From contig NW_026262668.1 of the NCBI RefSeq assembly GCF_021869535.1, forward strand, positions 76,653,558-76,717,557: DNA of 64,000 nucleotides, written 5' to 3'. This document shows, piece after piece, positions 23,416 to 34,997 of the stretch (its first letter is position 1; every line of letters begins with the position of its first letter). Origin of the DNA: Mytilus californianus. Lineage: Eukaryota; Mollusca; Bivalvia; Mytilida; Mytilidae. A program made the translations under genes and the position numbers. The notes under the pieces were generated by a model. The model saw only the letters and a list, made by a program, of their open reading frames with translations, had not been told where the DNA came from and did not search any database.

Positions 23416-23754
23416 AGATACCTTTATGTAATCTTACTCTCTTATTTCGACGTTTTGTAGTATTTTTTCATATAGATCACCACTTTGAATGAAATATGAT
23501 ACCAGGAAAACAAAGTCGGTGACCATCTCATTATTTTATATCATTAAAACAACATATCAGTTTTTAAGAAACATGTATTTGAAATTGGAGATTTGATGAT
23601 TTTAAGACAAACTTATGACGGGTTTTCGCCCATTTTATGTGCTTTCTAAACAAATGTTCACCTACTTTGAAACTTTTCAATAAGTAATAGTTAAGAGAAT
23701 AAAAGAGATAAATGCAATATTTTTTTTCGATTTTCAGTTATAGTTTAATGATAT

Positions 23755-25855
23755 AAAAAGGAAGATGTGGTGTGATTGCCAATGAGACAACTCTTCACAA
23801 GAGACCAAATGACACAGAAATTAACAACTATAGGTCACCGTACGGCCATCAACAATGAACAAAGCCCATACCGCATAGTCAGCTATAAAAGGCCCCGAAA
23901 TGACAAATGTAAAACAATTCAAACGAGAAAACTAACGGCCTAATTTAAATACAAAAAAATGAACGAAAAACAAATATGTAACACAGCAACAAACGACAAC
24001 CACTGAATTACAGGCTCCTGACTTGGGACAGGCACATACATACAGAATATGGCGGGGTTAAACATGTTAGCGGGATCCCAACCCTCCCCCTAACCTGGGA
24101 CAGTGGTGTAATAGTACAACATAAGAACGAACTATAAAAATCAGTTGAAAAAGGCTTAACTCATCAGATGGATACAAATAGAAATACATCTAACAAAAAC
24201 ACAGAGTGGACGTGGCCGGGTACTTGTACATCCCAACAACAAAAACACTAAGTACACATCTGAGAGTACTCGCAGTTACTGACAGCTAGTTCAAAGCCAC
24301 TAACAACTAATACAAAACATCATGCATCTAAGACTAAATTATCAATCAGTACACATCCAACATCCAATGGATTTAGTGTAAAGACGTCATAAACAGTCAG
24401 AGAAAAACATGACCTTGTGCAATGCCAAAATACAGGTATCGACAGATTGTAGATCCATGAATGTGCATATGTATATAACAATAATATTTAGTTTGCTTTT
24501 AATTTACTGATAACAAAATCAATATTAATACCAATAAAAACAATATTCAAAGATCTAACTACATTGTTGAATTGGTAACCATTTAGAATAAGTTTATTTA
24601 AAAGATTAAGTTTACCAGGATCGTTTCTAAATTTCCGGGCACGGTAAACAACATCTCCGTAAAAATGAGGATGTGCTATCTCGTTTGAAATAAGTTTTCT
24701 ACAGGTACAATCAAACTTCAAAACCAAATCTTTATATCTATGGAAAAATTTAGTGAGGGTTTTAAGAAATTTGAGGTAACGAAATCCCCGGCTTAATAAT
24801 TTACCAGTAATACATAGATTACGTTCGTTAAAATCAAAAACGTCACAACAGACACGGGCATAGCGAACGAGTTGTGAAATATAAACACCGTAAGATGGTG
24901 CCAAAGCAACATCACCAACCAAAAAAGGAAAATTAACAATAAGGAAAGAAAATCGTCCCTTTTGTCGTCAATTTTAGTGTGGAGTTTCCCATGTAAAACC
25001 GAAATATCTAAATCTAAGAAAGGACAGTTATTACCGTTTACATTTGATTTATTTAAGTAAGTTCCTTTGGGTAAATTTCGGCAGTATATTTAGAAATTCT
25101 TGATTATTTAACGACAAAATATCATCAAGATAACGGTAAGTGTTGTTGAATTTATCAATTAAATGCAATTTAGACGGGTCTTTACTGAGTTTGGTCATAA
25201 ACTGTGATTCATAACAGTACAAAAACAAGTCTGCTATTAAAGGGGCGCAATTAGTGCCCATAGGAATACCTACAACCTGTCGATAAACTTTGTTGCCGAA
25301 ACGTACGTAAATATTATAAAGGAGAAAATTAACAGCTTCAATCATCTCATCACACCTCCAGTAAGTGTATCTAGCATATTTACCTTTCTCATTAGAGAAG
25401 AAGGCTTTAAATGAGTTGCAGCAAATATATTTGCATTTAGATTTACCAAACGACCATTTAATTAAATAGGAAAACTTGTGTTTGATAAAATTATGTGGAA
25501 GTGTAGTGTAAAGAGTAGAAAAGTCAAAACTGTCAACAGAATCAAAAGGGCCATCAAAAGCACGTAATTTATCTAAAACATCCAAAGAATTTTTTACCCT
25601 CCAAAAATTGTTAATACCACTATTTTCATATATTTTATTACAAAAGTTCATGATAAGTTCTTTTATAGTAGTTAAAAAACTTGTTAAAAGCACTGAAAGA
25701 TTAGTAGTAGAACACTTACTAGAGGCCGAGATGAAACGATATTTTACTGTTTTTTATTGTGTAGTTTAGGTAACCAATACACAGTAGGGACCTTCAAATG
25801 TTCAGAAGAAGCCTTAAGCTGTGATGTGGTTATGATATGTTTGTTTACTATATGA
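23755..25855 (-). mobile_element. Penelope-like retroelement, 5' truncated
   Basis: On the minus strand a degraded reverse-transcriptase frame (25855 down to 24488) is followed by a ~730-bp 3' UTR ending at about 23755 (reverse complement CACACCACATCTTCCTTTTT). The UTR is the most complete copy of the tail found throughout the window. The 5' side ends abruptly near 25855 in unrelated DNA. It is the best reference for interpreting the scattered tail fragments as truncated copies of one family. Confidence 0.8.
24488..25855 (-). pseudogene. Penelope-like reverse transcriptase, frameshifted
   Basis: Would copy element RNA into DNA at a nicked target. Three pieces in different frames can be read. 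Piece 1, about 25855-25740, contains PTVYWLPKLHN. Piece 2, 25693-25049 (214 codons), holds the catalytic core: first aspartate in FDFSTLYT (about residue 57), IPMGTNCAPL (143-152) and YLDD (188-191). Piece 3, 24922-24488 (144 codons), starts near GDVALAPSYGVYISQLVRYA and ends DFVISKLKAN at the natural stop. At least two frameshifts separate them, so no full protein is possible. The WLPKLH and GTNCAPL signatures suggest Penelope-like rather than LINE or LTR enzymes. No GIY-YIG endonuclease is visible at either end. Confidence 0.75.
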
Positions 25856-26264
25856 CTGCGGAGCGCACGGACTTGAATGTAGATGAATTTAAAATTTCAT
25901 TCTTAAGAACGTCCGTGTAGTATTTACGGCATACCACCACCACATTGTTGGCAAAGTTGTATGTAAAATTTTATCAAATTCTGATACATAGCCTATTTAC
26001 TCTTCCTTGACATTAAAGTAACTTAAAGAATATATTCCTTTCAAATAGATTTTTGTTTGTTTGTTGTAAGTAAGATGGAATACTTATATTTATGAAAGCG
26101 CTTTTTATACATTAAAAAACTGACTAATCTAATCAAAAACCGATTTTGCGATTTATCAGAAAACGGAAGCAATGCGTGATCGGGTATTAAATAGATTGTC
26201 CATGTGCATGCCTGCAACTAAATGGTGTCGCTGTATAAATATATAATATGTATGAAATGTAGGT
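25856..26264. other. No gene seen
   Basis: AT-rich flank of the retroelement; nothing supported. Confidence 0.45.
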
Positions 26265-26430
26265 TTGAGGAGCCGACTTTTTAGAACACAAGTCAGGAAT
26301 TTGACAATTGTTTTCTATTCGTTTGATGTGATTGAGCTTTTGATTTTGCCATTTGTTAAGGGACTTTCTGTTTTGAATTTTCCTTGGAGTTCGGTATTTT
26401 TGTTATTTTACTTTGTTATACGACCCATGA
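26265..26430 (+). repeat. Dispersed mussel repeat fragment
   Basis: Contains GTCAGGAATTTGACAATTG, TTGATTTTGCCATTTGTTAA and GAGTTCGGTATTTTTGTTAT, a sequence I recognise as common in mussel DNA; the last part recurs at 13083. The family's full structure is not visible here. Confidence 0.55.
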
Positions 26431-26605
26431 TGCTCCACCACACCAAGATTCTTGATGCTCGAATATAACTTCACGACAGTATTTCAGCATGAAATATATG
26501 ACAAGAGTGGTCTATTTTTGGTGGGATAATGACATACTCTCCCAGATGCAGCTACATAATAAGTTACAAAACCATATATAAGAACTATAGGCACATACAA
26601 AATAC

Positions 26606-26712
26606 TCCCACTATATAGCCGACTGTACGGTTGCCTATAATTTCTTATATCCACTTCATTTGGAACTCTGGTGGATAGTTGTCTCATTGGCAAATCATAC
26701 CACATCTCATTA
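26606..26712 (+). mobile_element. Penelope-like 3' UTR fragment
   Basis: ATAGCCGACTGTACGGTTGC to CATACCACATCTCATTATT. The next element begins immediately after its 3' end. Confidence 0.8.
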
Positions 26713-26713
26713 T

Positions 26714-28410
26714 TAGCTCACCTGGCCCGAAGGGCCAAGTGAGCTTTTCTCATCACTTGGCGTCCGTCGTCCGTCGTCGTCCGTCGTCGGCGTTAACTTT
26801 TTACATTTTGAACTTCTTCTAGAGAACCACTGAATGGAATGAAACCAAACATGGCATGAATGTTTCTTATGAGGTGCTGACCAAGTGTTGTTACTTTGTA
26901 GCCGATCCATCATCCAAGATGGCCGCCAACGGGGGACTTAGTTTAACATAGGACCCTATGGGAAATGCATACAAATGACTTCTTTTAGAGAACCACTGAA
27001 TGGAATGAAACCACAAATGGCATGAATGTTCCTTATGAGGTGCTGACCAAGTGTTGTTACTTTGTAGCCGATCCATCATCCAAAATGGCCGCCAGCGGGG
27101 GACTTATTTTAACATAGGACCCTACGGGAAATGCATACAAATGACTTCTTTTAGAGAACCACTGAATGGAATAAAACCAAACATGGCATGAATGTTCCTT
27201 ATGAGGTGCTGACCATGTGTTGTTACTTTGTAGCCGATCCATCATCCAAGATGGCCACCATCGGGGAACTTAGTTTAACATAGGACCCTATGGGAAATAC
27301 ATACAAATGTCTTCTTTTAGAGAACCACTGAATGGAATGAAACCAAACATGGCATGAATGTTCCTTATGAGGTGCTGACCAAGTGTTGTTATTTTGTAGC
27401 CGATCCATCATCCAAGATGGCCGCCAGCAGGGGACTTAGTTTAACATAGGACCCTATGGGAAATACATAAAAATGTCTTCTTTTAGAGAACCACTGAATG
27501 GAATGGAACCAAACATGGCATGAATGTTCCTTATGAGATGCTGACCAAGTGTTGTTACTTTGCAGTCGGTCCATCATCCAAGATGGCCGCCAGCGGGGGA
27601 CTTAGTTTAACATAGGACCCTATGGGAAATACATACAAATGTCTTCTTTTAGAGAACCACTGAATGGAATGAAACCAAACATGGCATGAATGTTTCTTAT
27701 GAGGTTCTGACCAAGTGTTGTTACTTTGTAGCCGATCCATCATCCAAGATGGCCGCCAGCGGGGGACTTAGTTTAACATAGGACCCTATGGGAAATACAT
27801 ACAAATGTCTTCTTTTAGAGAACCACTGAATGGAATGAAACCAAACATGGCATGAATGTTCCTTATGAGGTGCTGACCAAGTGTTGTTACTTTGCAGTCG
27901 GTCCATCATCCAAGATGGCCGACAGCAGGGGACTTAGTTTAACAAAGGACCTATGGGAAATACATACAAATGTCTTCTTTTAGAGAACCACTGAATGGAA
28001 TGGAACCAAACATGGCATGAATGTTCCTTATGAGTTGCTGACCAAGTGTTGTTATTTTGCAGTCGATCCATCATCCAATATGGCCGCTAGGGGGAGGGGC
28101 TTAGTTTAACATAGGACCCTATGGGAAATACATACAAATGTCTTCTTTTAGAGTACCACTGAATGGAATGAAACCAAACATGGCATGAATGTTCCTTATG
28201 AAGTGCTGACCAAGTGTTGCTACTTTGTTGCCGATTTACTGTTCAAGATGGCCACCAGGATATTTTATTAAATAACGGGACCAATATTAATCAAAATTTG
28301 GCCTCAATCATTATTTGGGTATCTGTTATGATTTTTATCTATCTTTACATGATTTCTAAAACCAAAGTAGAGTCAGGTGAGCGACACAGGCTCTTGAGAG
28401 CCTCTAGTTT
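26714..28410 (+). mobile_element. Helitron/Helentron-like non-autonomous element with satellite core
   Basis: The left end AGCTCACCTGGCCCGAAGGG (with the GGCCCGAAGGGCC hairpin) leads into a CGTCCGTCGT-rich stretch, then the 166-bp array. The right end is CAGGTGAGCGACACAGGC, then the hairpin AGGCTCTTGAGAGCCT, then CTAG followed by T. GCTCACCTG at the left and CAGGTGAGC inside the right hairpin form an asymmetrical inverted repeat. That layout, with a terminal hairpin and CTAG end, fits Helentron/HINE-type elements. There is no Rep/helicase coding region, so it would depend on a helper. Confidence 0.7.
26821..28258. repeat. 166-bp tandem array, 8 full copies plus a partial
   Basis: Units starting AGAGAACCACTGAATGGAAT lie at 26821, 26987, 27153, 27319, 27485, 27651, 27817, 27982 and 28150 (the last partial). 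Spacings are 166 except one 165 and one 168. Each carries CATCCAAGATGGCCGCCA. Because 166 is not a multiple of three, the recurring 62-codon minus-strand frames are artefacts. Confidence 0.95.
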
Positions 28411-29377
28411 TTATAGAGCATGAAATGTAGAGTCAGTTTGATGGTTGAATGTCAAATTGTCAAATACAGTTTGGTTATTAAAAAAAAAATAAACAACATT
28501 TTCAGTTAAATTCAATGTTCTTAAACCATGCTGTCTATGTTCTTTCCATGGTACTCAAAAGAATAACTAATTTTATAGTTCTGATTTATACATTGGGACA
28601 AACAGTGTTCATTTGTCAAATTATTTTAAAAACATTCGGCTTAAACAAAAAGGAACAAATCAGGTCCCTATTCAAGTGCAATAAACAAAATTATTCGAAT
28701 AAAATTAAAGAAGTTAAAAATTTGAACAGTTTTGTAATAATAGTCCTACACCCCATAAGTCCGACACCCCAATAGTCCGACAAAGGAAGGTACATTACTG
28801 TCGTAATAGAAAATGTATTCATAGAATCATAGATTTGTTGGCGTGGTATTTGAACTACTCTTTCTTGTAACTATGTCAAAGAAACAGATAATACCATACC
28901 ACCCATCTGGTATTTAGGAAATACCATGACGATATGTATATAAAGCAATCGAGAACCTTGCAAGTTTTGGTTAACTAATAAATGGTGTTTCTGTTGGAAA
29001 ATACACTCCACTAAAATAAAAATGTGAAGAACAGTCCTCAGTAGTGCAGTCTTTCATCGTTTACGTAATTTAGTCTAGGAAACTGTTATTACCGAAAAAG
29101 TATCATTTTGCCATGTGAAGGGAATATTTTTTTCAAGCATGATGATTTCTGTTCTTCTACACTGTACACGAACTTATATATAGATCGAAAACTTTCAAAA
29201 CTGAAAGTTGTCGAGTTGTTAATCGAAAACTAGTGTGTTTAAAAGTTTGTTTGAAATATCGATAGTTAAATTGTTTAATCAATGATAATTCAATTTGGTT
29301 CTATATACGAAGACTTTATTGAGGTTGAAACTTCGATAAAACGGATGAAATATGCTGTCAGATTGAACTTGTATTAA
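28411..29377. other. No gene seen; short direct repeat
   Basis: AT-rich. Near 28750-28782, two adjacent copies of CCCCA(T/A)AAGTCCGACA-like 16-mers occur. An 86-codon frame at 28515-28775 has no recognisable domain and AT-rich, low-complexity codons. Confidence 0.5.
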
Positions 29378-29432
29378 AAATACATGACACATTTGCCACT
29401 GGACATTAAACCCAAAAAAATCAATCATGTAT
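29378..29432 (+). mobile_element. SINE-like 3' tail
   Basis: ATGACACATTTGCCACTGGACATTAAA (split: ATGACACATTTGCC, then ACTGGACATTAAA) followed by AATCAATCATG, matching 10750. Confidence 0.45.
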
Positions 29433-29489
29433 TAATAGCCATCGGTTGTCTAGAAGCCGGTTAGTGTCAGGGTGTAGTTTTATTTTTAA

Positions 29490-29757
29490 GTCATTATAAC
29501 GACTTAGCTAACTTGTTATAACGACTTAGCTTGTCTAACTCGTTATAACGACTTAGTAACTCATTAAAACTACTTAGCTAACTCGTTATAACGATTTAGC
29601 TTACCTGTAAAAACGACTTAGCTAACACGTTATAACAAGTTAGCTAAGTCGTTATAACGAGCTGGCTAAGTTGTCATAACGAGTTACTAAGTCACTATAA
29701 CGAGTAAGCTTGGTTGTTTTAACGAGTTAGCTAAGTCGTTATAACGAGTTAATTAAG
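29490..29757. repeat. Palindromic ~30-bp repeat array forming a large hairpin
   Basis: The left half repeats ATAACGACTTAGCTAACTCG and the right half repeats its reverse complement (CGAGTTAGCTAAGTCGTTAT). The switch is near 29625. Each unit is itself partly palindromic (TTAGCTAA, TTATAA). The whole can fold into a long imperfect cruciform. Confidence 0.85.
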
Positions 29758-29892
29758 CTTAGTCTATATTTATATTTTAGTTTGACAAAATGTGTACTGT
29801 AGTTAAGAGATTGACAGTTCTCGTGTTTTAGTCACTGAAGACAACGAGGTCCGCGTCTCGATCATTCTATTAGCTGAAAGATATATAGATTT

Positions 29893-30131
29893 CTGGAAAA
29901 CCGTCTTTTTAATGACCAAAATAATCCTAATGGAAACAAACTAAGAACGTACAGAAAATTAAAAAATGATAACAAATAGAACTTTTTTATTAATAAATTT
30001 AGACCGATACATGATATCTAATTTTATCAAAATAAGATTATGTAATAGTAATCTAAATATTGAACAGGGTAGAAACCGTAAATTATCCCTTGCAAAAAGA
30101 TTATGTCCCCTCTGTAAAAAGGGGGTTGAAG
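29893..30131 (+). pseudogene. LINE reverse-transcriptase C-terminus, left half
   Basis: Frame from 29893 reads ENRLFNDQNNPNGNKLRTYR to a stop at 29977-29979. After a frameshift, the frame through 29966-30131 reads NLDRYMISNFIKIRL and LAKRLCPLCKKGVE. C-P-L-C is the first half of the C-C-H-C zinc-binding region found after the RT domain in many LINEs. The frame is cut at 30131 by the insertion 30132-37795; the missing half lies at 37796-38030. The RT core upstream is absent, so this is also 5' truncated. Confidence 0.8.
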
Positions 30132-30544
30132 GGTCCGTGTATATTTGCGTCCATTCGTTTTTCATTTTGAAATATCAAAAACAAAAAACAATCAAAGCGC
30201 GAAAGCGCTGTAAAGGCAGTTAATTACAGGTTGTGTGTATTTTTAGTCCAGTTATATCATTATCTTGCATAGTACATTGTACTTTGATATCAGAGGTGGC
30301 TTTCAGTATTTAAGATTTAGAGTTCTCTAATGATATTGAACAAGTTTTATGAATGTCATATTCTGAGCACTATATGAAGGCGATTGTTCTCACTTGTTTA
30401 TGAACTAGTGCATTATGTCCAGTTTGTACCTTTTTTATCTATGTTTATAGTCAAATACTGTTTAAAATAGTTTGGCATTTTCTTTTTAGTAATAAGTAAA
30501 TGTTATCAACTGTATTTTATTCAACTTTGCAAATGTGGTTTGTT

Positions 30545-30611
30545 ACTGGTAAGTACAATGTATGGATGATAGTTGTTTCATTGGCAATCATAACACATCT
30601 CCTTATTTACT
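30545..30611 (+). mobile_element. Penelope-like 3' UTR fragment
   Basis: ATGGATGATAGTTGTTTCATTGGCAATCATAACACATCTCC (read in parts) matches the last 60 bases of the tail. Confidence 0.65.
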
Positions 30612-30848
30612 AGTATATAATGATCTATATTCAACGACCTCAGGTGCAAAAAAAATGTATGTAACTAAACTATGATGGGAAACCTTTGACTTCTTTCTTT
30701 TATATAAACTTTTGATTTGGTGCCATAGAACTATGTAGAATAAATGTACATTGCAACATGTCAACTCTTTCAATGACAATACTTTTTTTAGAAACTATAA
30801 CTCCAAGCAAAATTATATTTCCAAGTATAAAGTAATTTATGAATGAAA

Positions 30849-31622
30849 CAAGAGTGCACACGCTGAAATGTCTCGCCTTCTTTACTAATCATTGATATTA
30901 TGTTGATAGTCCTAAATAAGTGTCACATAAACTTAACATTAACCAAGTAAACTAAACATTGACCAATGAACCAAGAAAATGAGGTCAAGGTCAGATGAAC
31001 CATGCTAGGCAAGCATGTACAGCTAACAATTCTTCCATACAACAAATATAGTTGACCTATTGCTTGTAGTTTAAGAAAAACAGACCAAAACACAAAAACT
31101 TAACTTTGACCACTGAACCATGAAAATGAGGTCAAGGTCAGATGACACCTGCCAGTTGGACATGTACACCTTACAGTCCTTCCATACACCGAATATACTA
31201 GACCTATTGCTTATAGTATCTGAGATATGGACTTGACCACCAAAACTTAACCTTATTCACTGATCCATGAAATGAGGTCGAGGTCAAGTGAAAACTGTCT
31301 GACGGGCATGAGGACCTTGCAAGGTACGCACATACCAAATATAGTTATCCTATTACTTATAATAAGAGGGAATTTAACATTACAAAAAATCTTAACTTTT
31401 TTTTCAAGTAGTCACTGAACCATGAAAATGAGGTCAAGGACATTGGACATGTGACTGACGAAAACTTCGTAACATGAGGCATCCATATACAAAGTATGAA
31501 GCATCCAGACCTTCCACCTTTTAAAATATGAAGCTTTTAAGAAGTTAGCTTACGCCGCGCCGGATCACTATCCCTACATGTATGTCGAGCTTTCTGCGAC
31601 AAAAGTCGCAGGCTCGACAAAA
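30849..31622 (+). mobile_element. Non-autonomous element with tandem core (pearl/HINE-like)
   Basis: Starts AAGAGTGCACACGCTGAAAT. It has three to four diverged repeats of roughly 150 bp marked by CACTGAACCATGAAAATGAG and GTCAAGGTCAGATGA, and ends in the hairpin GTCGAGCTTTCTGCGACAAA / AGTCGCAGGCTCGAC (31579-31618). It is non-coding. Same family as the decayed copy at 12100-12880. Confidence 0.65.
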
Positions 31623-32141
31623 AGGAGTTCTTAATTAAGAAATAAACTGATTCGCTGAGCGCAGCTGGATACACCGGCAGAGGTCCAACCCTGAACAGTT
31701 GGGGCAAAAATGGACACAACATTCAAGCTTGATACAGGTCTGAATTTGGATTGTAATTAAATATTTGACATATTATAGTTTCTGAATAAATGTAGTCAAA
31801 GAACTTGAAATCGGTTATATGAATTGAATTTATATTCAATTTAAGATTTCTTGCTGTTGTGCAATACACTGTGCTGTTGCGCAATACTTAATAAATCTGT
31901 TGCCAGACTATAAACAAATAAAGTTCAATTACTTCTCAATGTCATATTTGAAATTTATGAAAATCAATAAAGAGATTACATCAATAGCTATAAATAATTC
32001 ACCAAAGTTTCATGCGGACTGCTTAAAGCATTTTTGAGTTGTTGTCCAAAAACTGGAAAATCCCCCCTTTTTTAATGAATAAAACACCATAACTCAGAAA
32101 TGTAAAATCTAAAATTTATAAAATTCTAAAGGGAGCTTACG
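31623..32141 (+). repeat. Dispersed mussel repeat
   Basis: Contains AGCTGGATACACCGGCAGAG, GAACAGTTGGGGCAAAAATG and ACACAACATTCAAGCTTGAT, then TTCACCAAAGTTTCATGCGG. I recognise these as a common bivalve interspersed sequence. A short piece (CAATTCACCAAAGTG) recurs at 32740 beyond the next tail copy. Confidence 0.5.
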
Positions 32142-32726
32142 GATTGATAATTTAGTCTTAGATGCAAGATTTTTTAATCAGTTGTTAGTGGCTTTGAACT
32201 AGCTGTCAGTAAATGCGAGTATTCTCAGATCTGTACTTGGTGTCTTTTTGTTGTTTGGATGTACAACTACCCGGCCATCTCCACTTGTATTTGTATTTAT
32301 CCATTTGATGAGTTAAGCCTCTTTCAACTGATTTTTATAGTTCGTTCTTATATTGTACTGTTACACCACTGTCCCAGGTTAGGGGGTGAGTTGGGATCCC
32401 GCTAACATGTTTAACCCCCCCACATTCTGTCTGTACATGTATGTGCCTGTCCCAAGTCAGGAGCCTGTAATTCAGTGGTTGTCGTTTGTTTATGTGTTGC
32501 ATATTTGTTATTCGTTCATTTTTTGTACATAAATTAGGCCGTTAGTTTTCTTGTTTGAATTGTTTTACATTGTCATTTCGGGGCCTTTTATAGCTCACTG
32601 TGCGGTATGTGCTTTGCCCATTGTTGAAGGCCGTACTGTGACCTATAGCTGTTAATTTCTGTGTCATTTGGTCTCTTGTGGAGAGTTGTCTCATTGGCAA
32701 TCATACCACTTCTTCTTTTTTATATT
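32142..32726 (+). mobile_element. Penelope-like 3' UTR copy
   Basis: GATTGATAATTTAGTCTTAG to CATACCACTTCTTCTTTTTT, colinear with the 23755-24380 tail in inverse orientation. One of the better preserved copies. Confidence 0.85.
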
Positions 32727-32821
32727 TACATCAACAGATATAAACAATTCACCAAAGTGAAGGTGAGACAACAAAACTTAGATGTAAGATCTCTGAAATT
32801 TTTTACACAGTACAAGTTTTT

Positions 32822-32938
32822 CTAATTGTTGGAGATTGTACGGTGACAGTAACACCTGTAACTGCTTAACCCATTTCTTATGCACTTTGGTTCGATAAAC
32901 TCACTGAATATCATACCACATCTCCTTATTTTTATATG
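32822..32938 (+). mobile_element. Penelope-like 3' UTR fragment
   Basis: GTTGGAGATTGTACGGTGAC to CATACCACATCTCCTTATTT; internally diverged. Confidence 0.65.
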
Positions 32939-33049
32939 CATTACAATTTACATGTTCATGTAATTGTAAATAATATTTATATATATATATCAGAACAAAC
33001 TTCATTGCGTCACTTTTATTTATGCATCCTTTGGCACAATACAAGTTCT

Positions 33050-34997
33050 AAAATTACACAACATAAAACAACTAAATGTTATTTGAGATGAAAGTTTTGT
33101 TTCAGTTCCATTCATAGGATTTATTAGAATTTTGTATGTTTTGCCAAGTCCAATAATTAGCTCTATGTGCACATGTTAATTGGAGACTTTTCTATCCTGT
33201 ATAAGAGTTTTCAAACTAATTCTGTTTCTTTTTTTGAAAAAAGTGAGCAAACAAATCTTGCACATTTAAACCTTTGTCTGCCATCAGACTGTCACCTGGA
33301 TCACATAATTGAACTATTCTACATCTTTCAACTATTTCAGTCACTGGTACAACCAACATATGCATTAGAGACATAGTTGACTAAACCACCAGGTGTCGAA
33401 CATACAAGTATTTTCAGTGTTTCTGTTTTTATATGATGAAAAGGTTGCCTGAGCTCTAGGAGCTTTAGGTTTTATCACGGGATATTCTGTGCTGTCAATA
33501 ATAATCCAAGTTGTATGAAACTTTAATTTGAAGTTGGATGGCGAAAAATACCTGACTAAACCACTAAATGGCCAAGTGTTAGCCTCACGCCACTGTTTAG
33601 ACATAATTAACAATCCATGTTTACACAATATTCTTAACACTAGTTTCAATCTAGAATCTAGACAGTTCAAAGTTGGTTGTATAATGCCTCAATTTCATCA
33701 AAGTCATAAAAAAACTGATTTTCAAATGACACCCTATCAATTTGAAAATATATCTATCTCAAACAATGTGCTGCTGGACCAAGTGTGGTCAAAACAAATA
33801 AAAATTTAGTATACAACTCTAAACCGGTATAAAAGTGCGTGGCTGTGTCACGTGTCTTCATTTCAAAATTCTCTGCTGAAAATAAAGGCATTGATGGTGT
33901 TTGCGTAATTCCATCTGTGAAGCTCAACATTAGCTCGGCAGTTGGTGGTGGACAGTCATAAATCCTGTCTGCAGTATGAATGACTTCTTCAGGAAAACCA
34001 ACTTTACAATCAAAACTTTCCTCTAGATTTCTACTACAATATTCATCAAGTTTAGTTCTTTTGTTTTCACAGGAAACTGCCCTGATTTTTCTTTTTGCGG
34101 ACGATTCAGTCTCTTGCTTGGTCCAGGAAAATAGGCTGGGAATGGCAGTAGACTTAAGTCTCTGTATGGTGGGTTTGCGCCCTGAAAAAGGTTATAAAAC
34201 ATTAGTTTTTTTATAATTAAATGAACTTCCATTAGCAATGCATACTTTGTACTACCTGGCAAAATATTAACTAGATTTATTCATTACAATCTGGATAAAA
34301 CTATGTTAGCCTGATTCAATGTACATCAAAATGTATGTTATGTAAATCCAAAGGACAAACAATGAGAGACGTATGCAACAAACATACATTGTTTGTACCT
34401 AAATAACTATAATATAGATGAGAGCATGTCATTGTTTTGTTCCTGTTAACATTGTCATTGATCTTTTTCAAGAAAGTCTATGAGGCATAGCTTATGCATT
34501 CCTGTCATTACTACATTAGCATAATTACTGCTAAAATAATTCTCAGTATGATATACCTCTTGTAAGAAATCATTATAATTGTAGCAAGCACCAAAAAATC
34601 TCAAACAGATCACCAAAAAATCTCAAACAGATCACATTGAATCGTAATCCAAAAAATTATGACGTCTTGAATTAACCACCCCCTTTTATTCTAAAACGAT
34701 AATTGCGGTTGTAAACAGACTTTGGTTTATTCGCATGGCGATTACATATATAACAATATATTTAAAAAAGAAAATAGAGTTTTACCATGAATAGTTTCCT
34801 GCACGTAGTCTTTTTCAGTAAAATGTGCCTTGCAAACAACAGCTGATTGAGATGGACTCCACGATTTCATCGTGTTCTCGTCCAACCTGCGTATGGGCCA
34901 TGGCGTTGATCCAACTTTTCCTTCTTTTTAAGTCACTTGGAAATGCATGTCCTCCTCTTAAATGACATCTAGGTACACAACAACAAGTACTTGGCAT
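33050..34997 (-). pseudogene. THAP-domain DDE transposase (DDE_Tnp_4 type), degraded
   Basis: Two exons on the minus strand. Exon 1 (34997-34786) starts MPSTCCCVPRCH and continues GGHAFPSD and SWINAM. After a frameshift it reads SAVVCKAHFTEKDYVQETIH, completing a THAP zinc finger (C..C, FP, W, C-x2-H). A donor GTAAAA follows at 34785. The acceptor TTTTTCAG ends at 34182. Exon 2 (34181 downward) contains KFLFVLTTLGPAAHCL near 33770, WREANTWPFSGLVRYFSPSN, and IIDSTEYPVIKPKAPRAQA near 33450-33505 with the first catalytic aspartate. Below 33400 the frame shifts again (PGGLVNYVS) and decays. At least four breaks make it dead. THAP plus DDE_Tnp_4 occurs in ISL2EU- and Kolobok-like transposons; which one is unresolved. 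Confidence 0.8.

Noticed and set aside
26713..27909. Seven near-identical 62-66-codon minus-strand frames beginning MMDRLQSNNTWS
   Set aside because: They follow the 166-bp tandem repeat, overlap one another at their ends, and 166 is not divisible by three, so each is a shadow of the repeat.
28515..28775. 86-codon frame with a hydrophobic start
   Set aside because: AT-driven composition, no second copy, no splice or promoter evidence.
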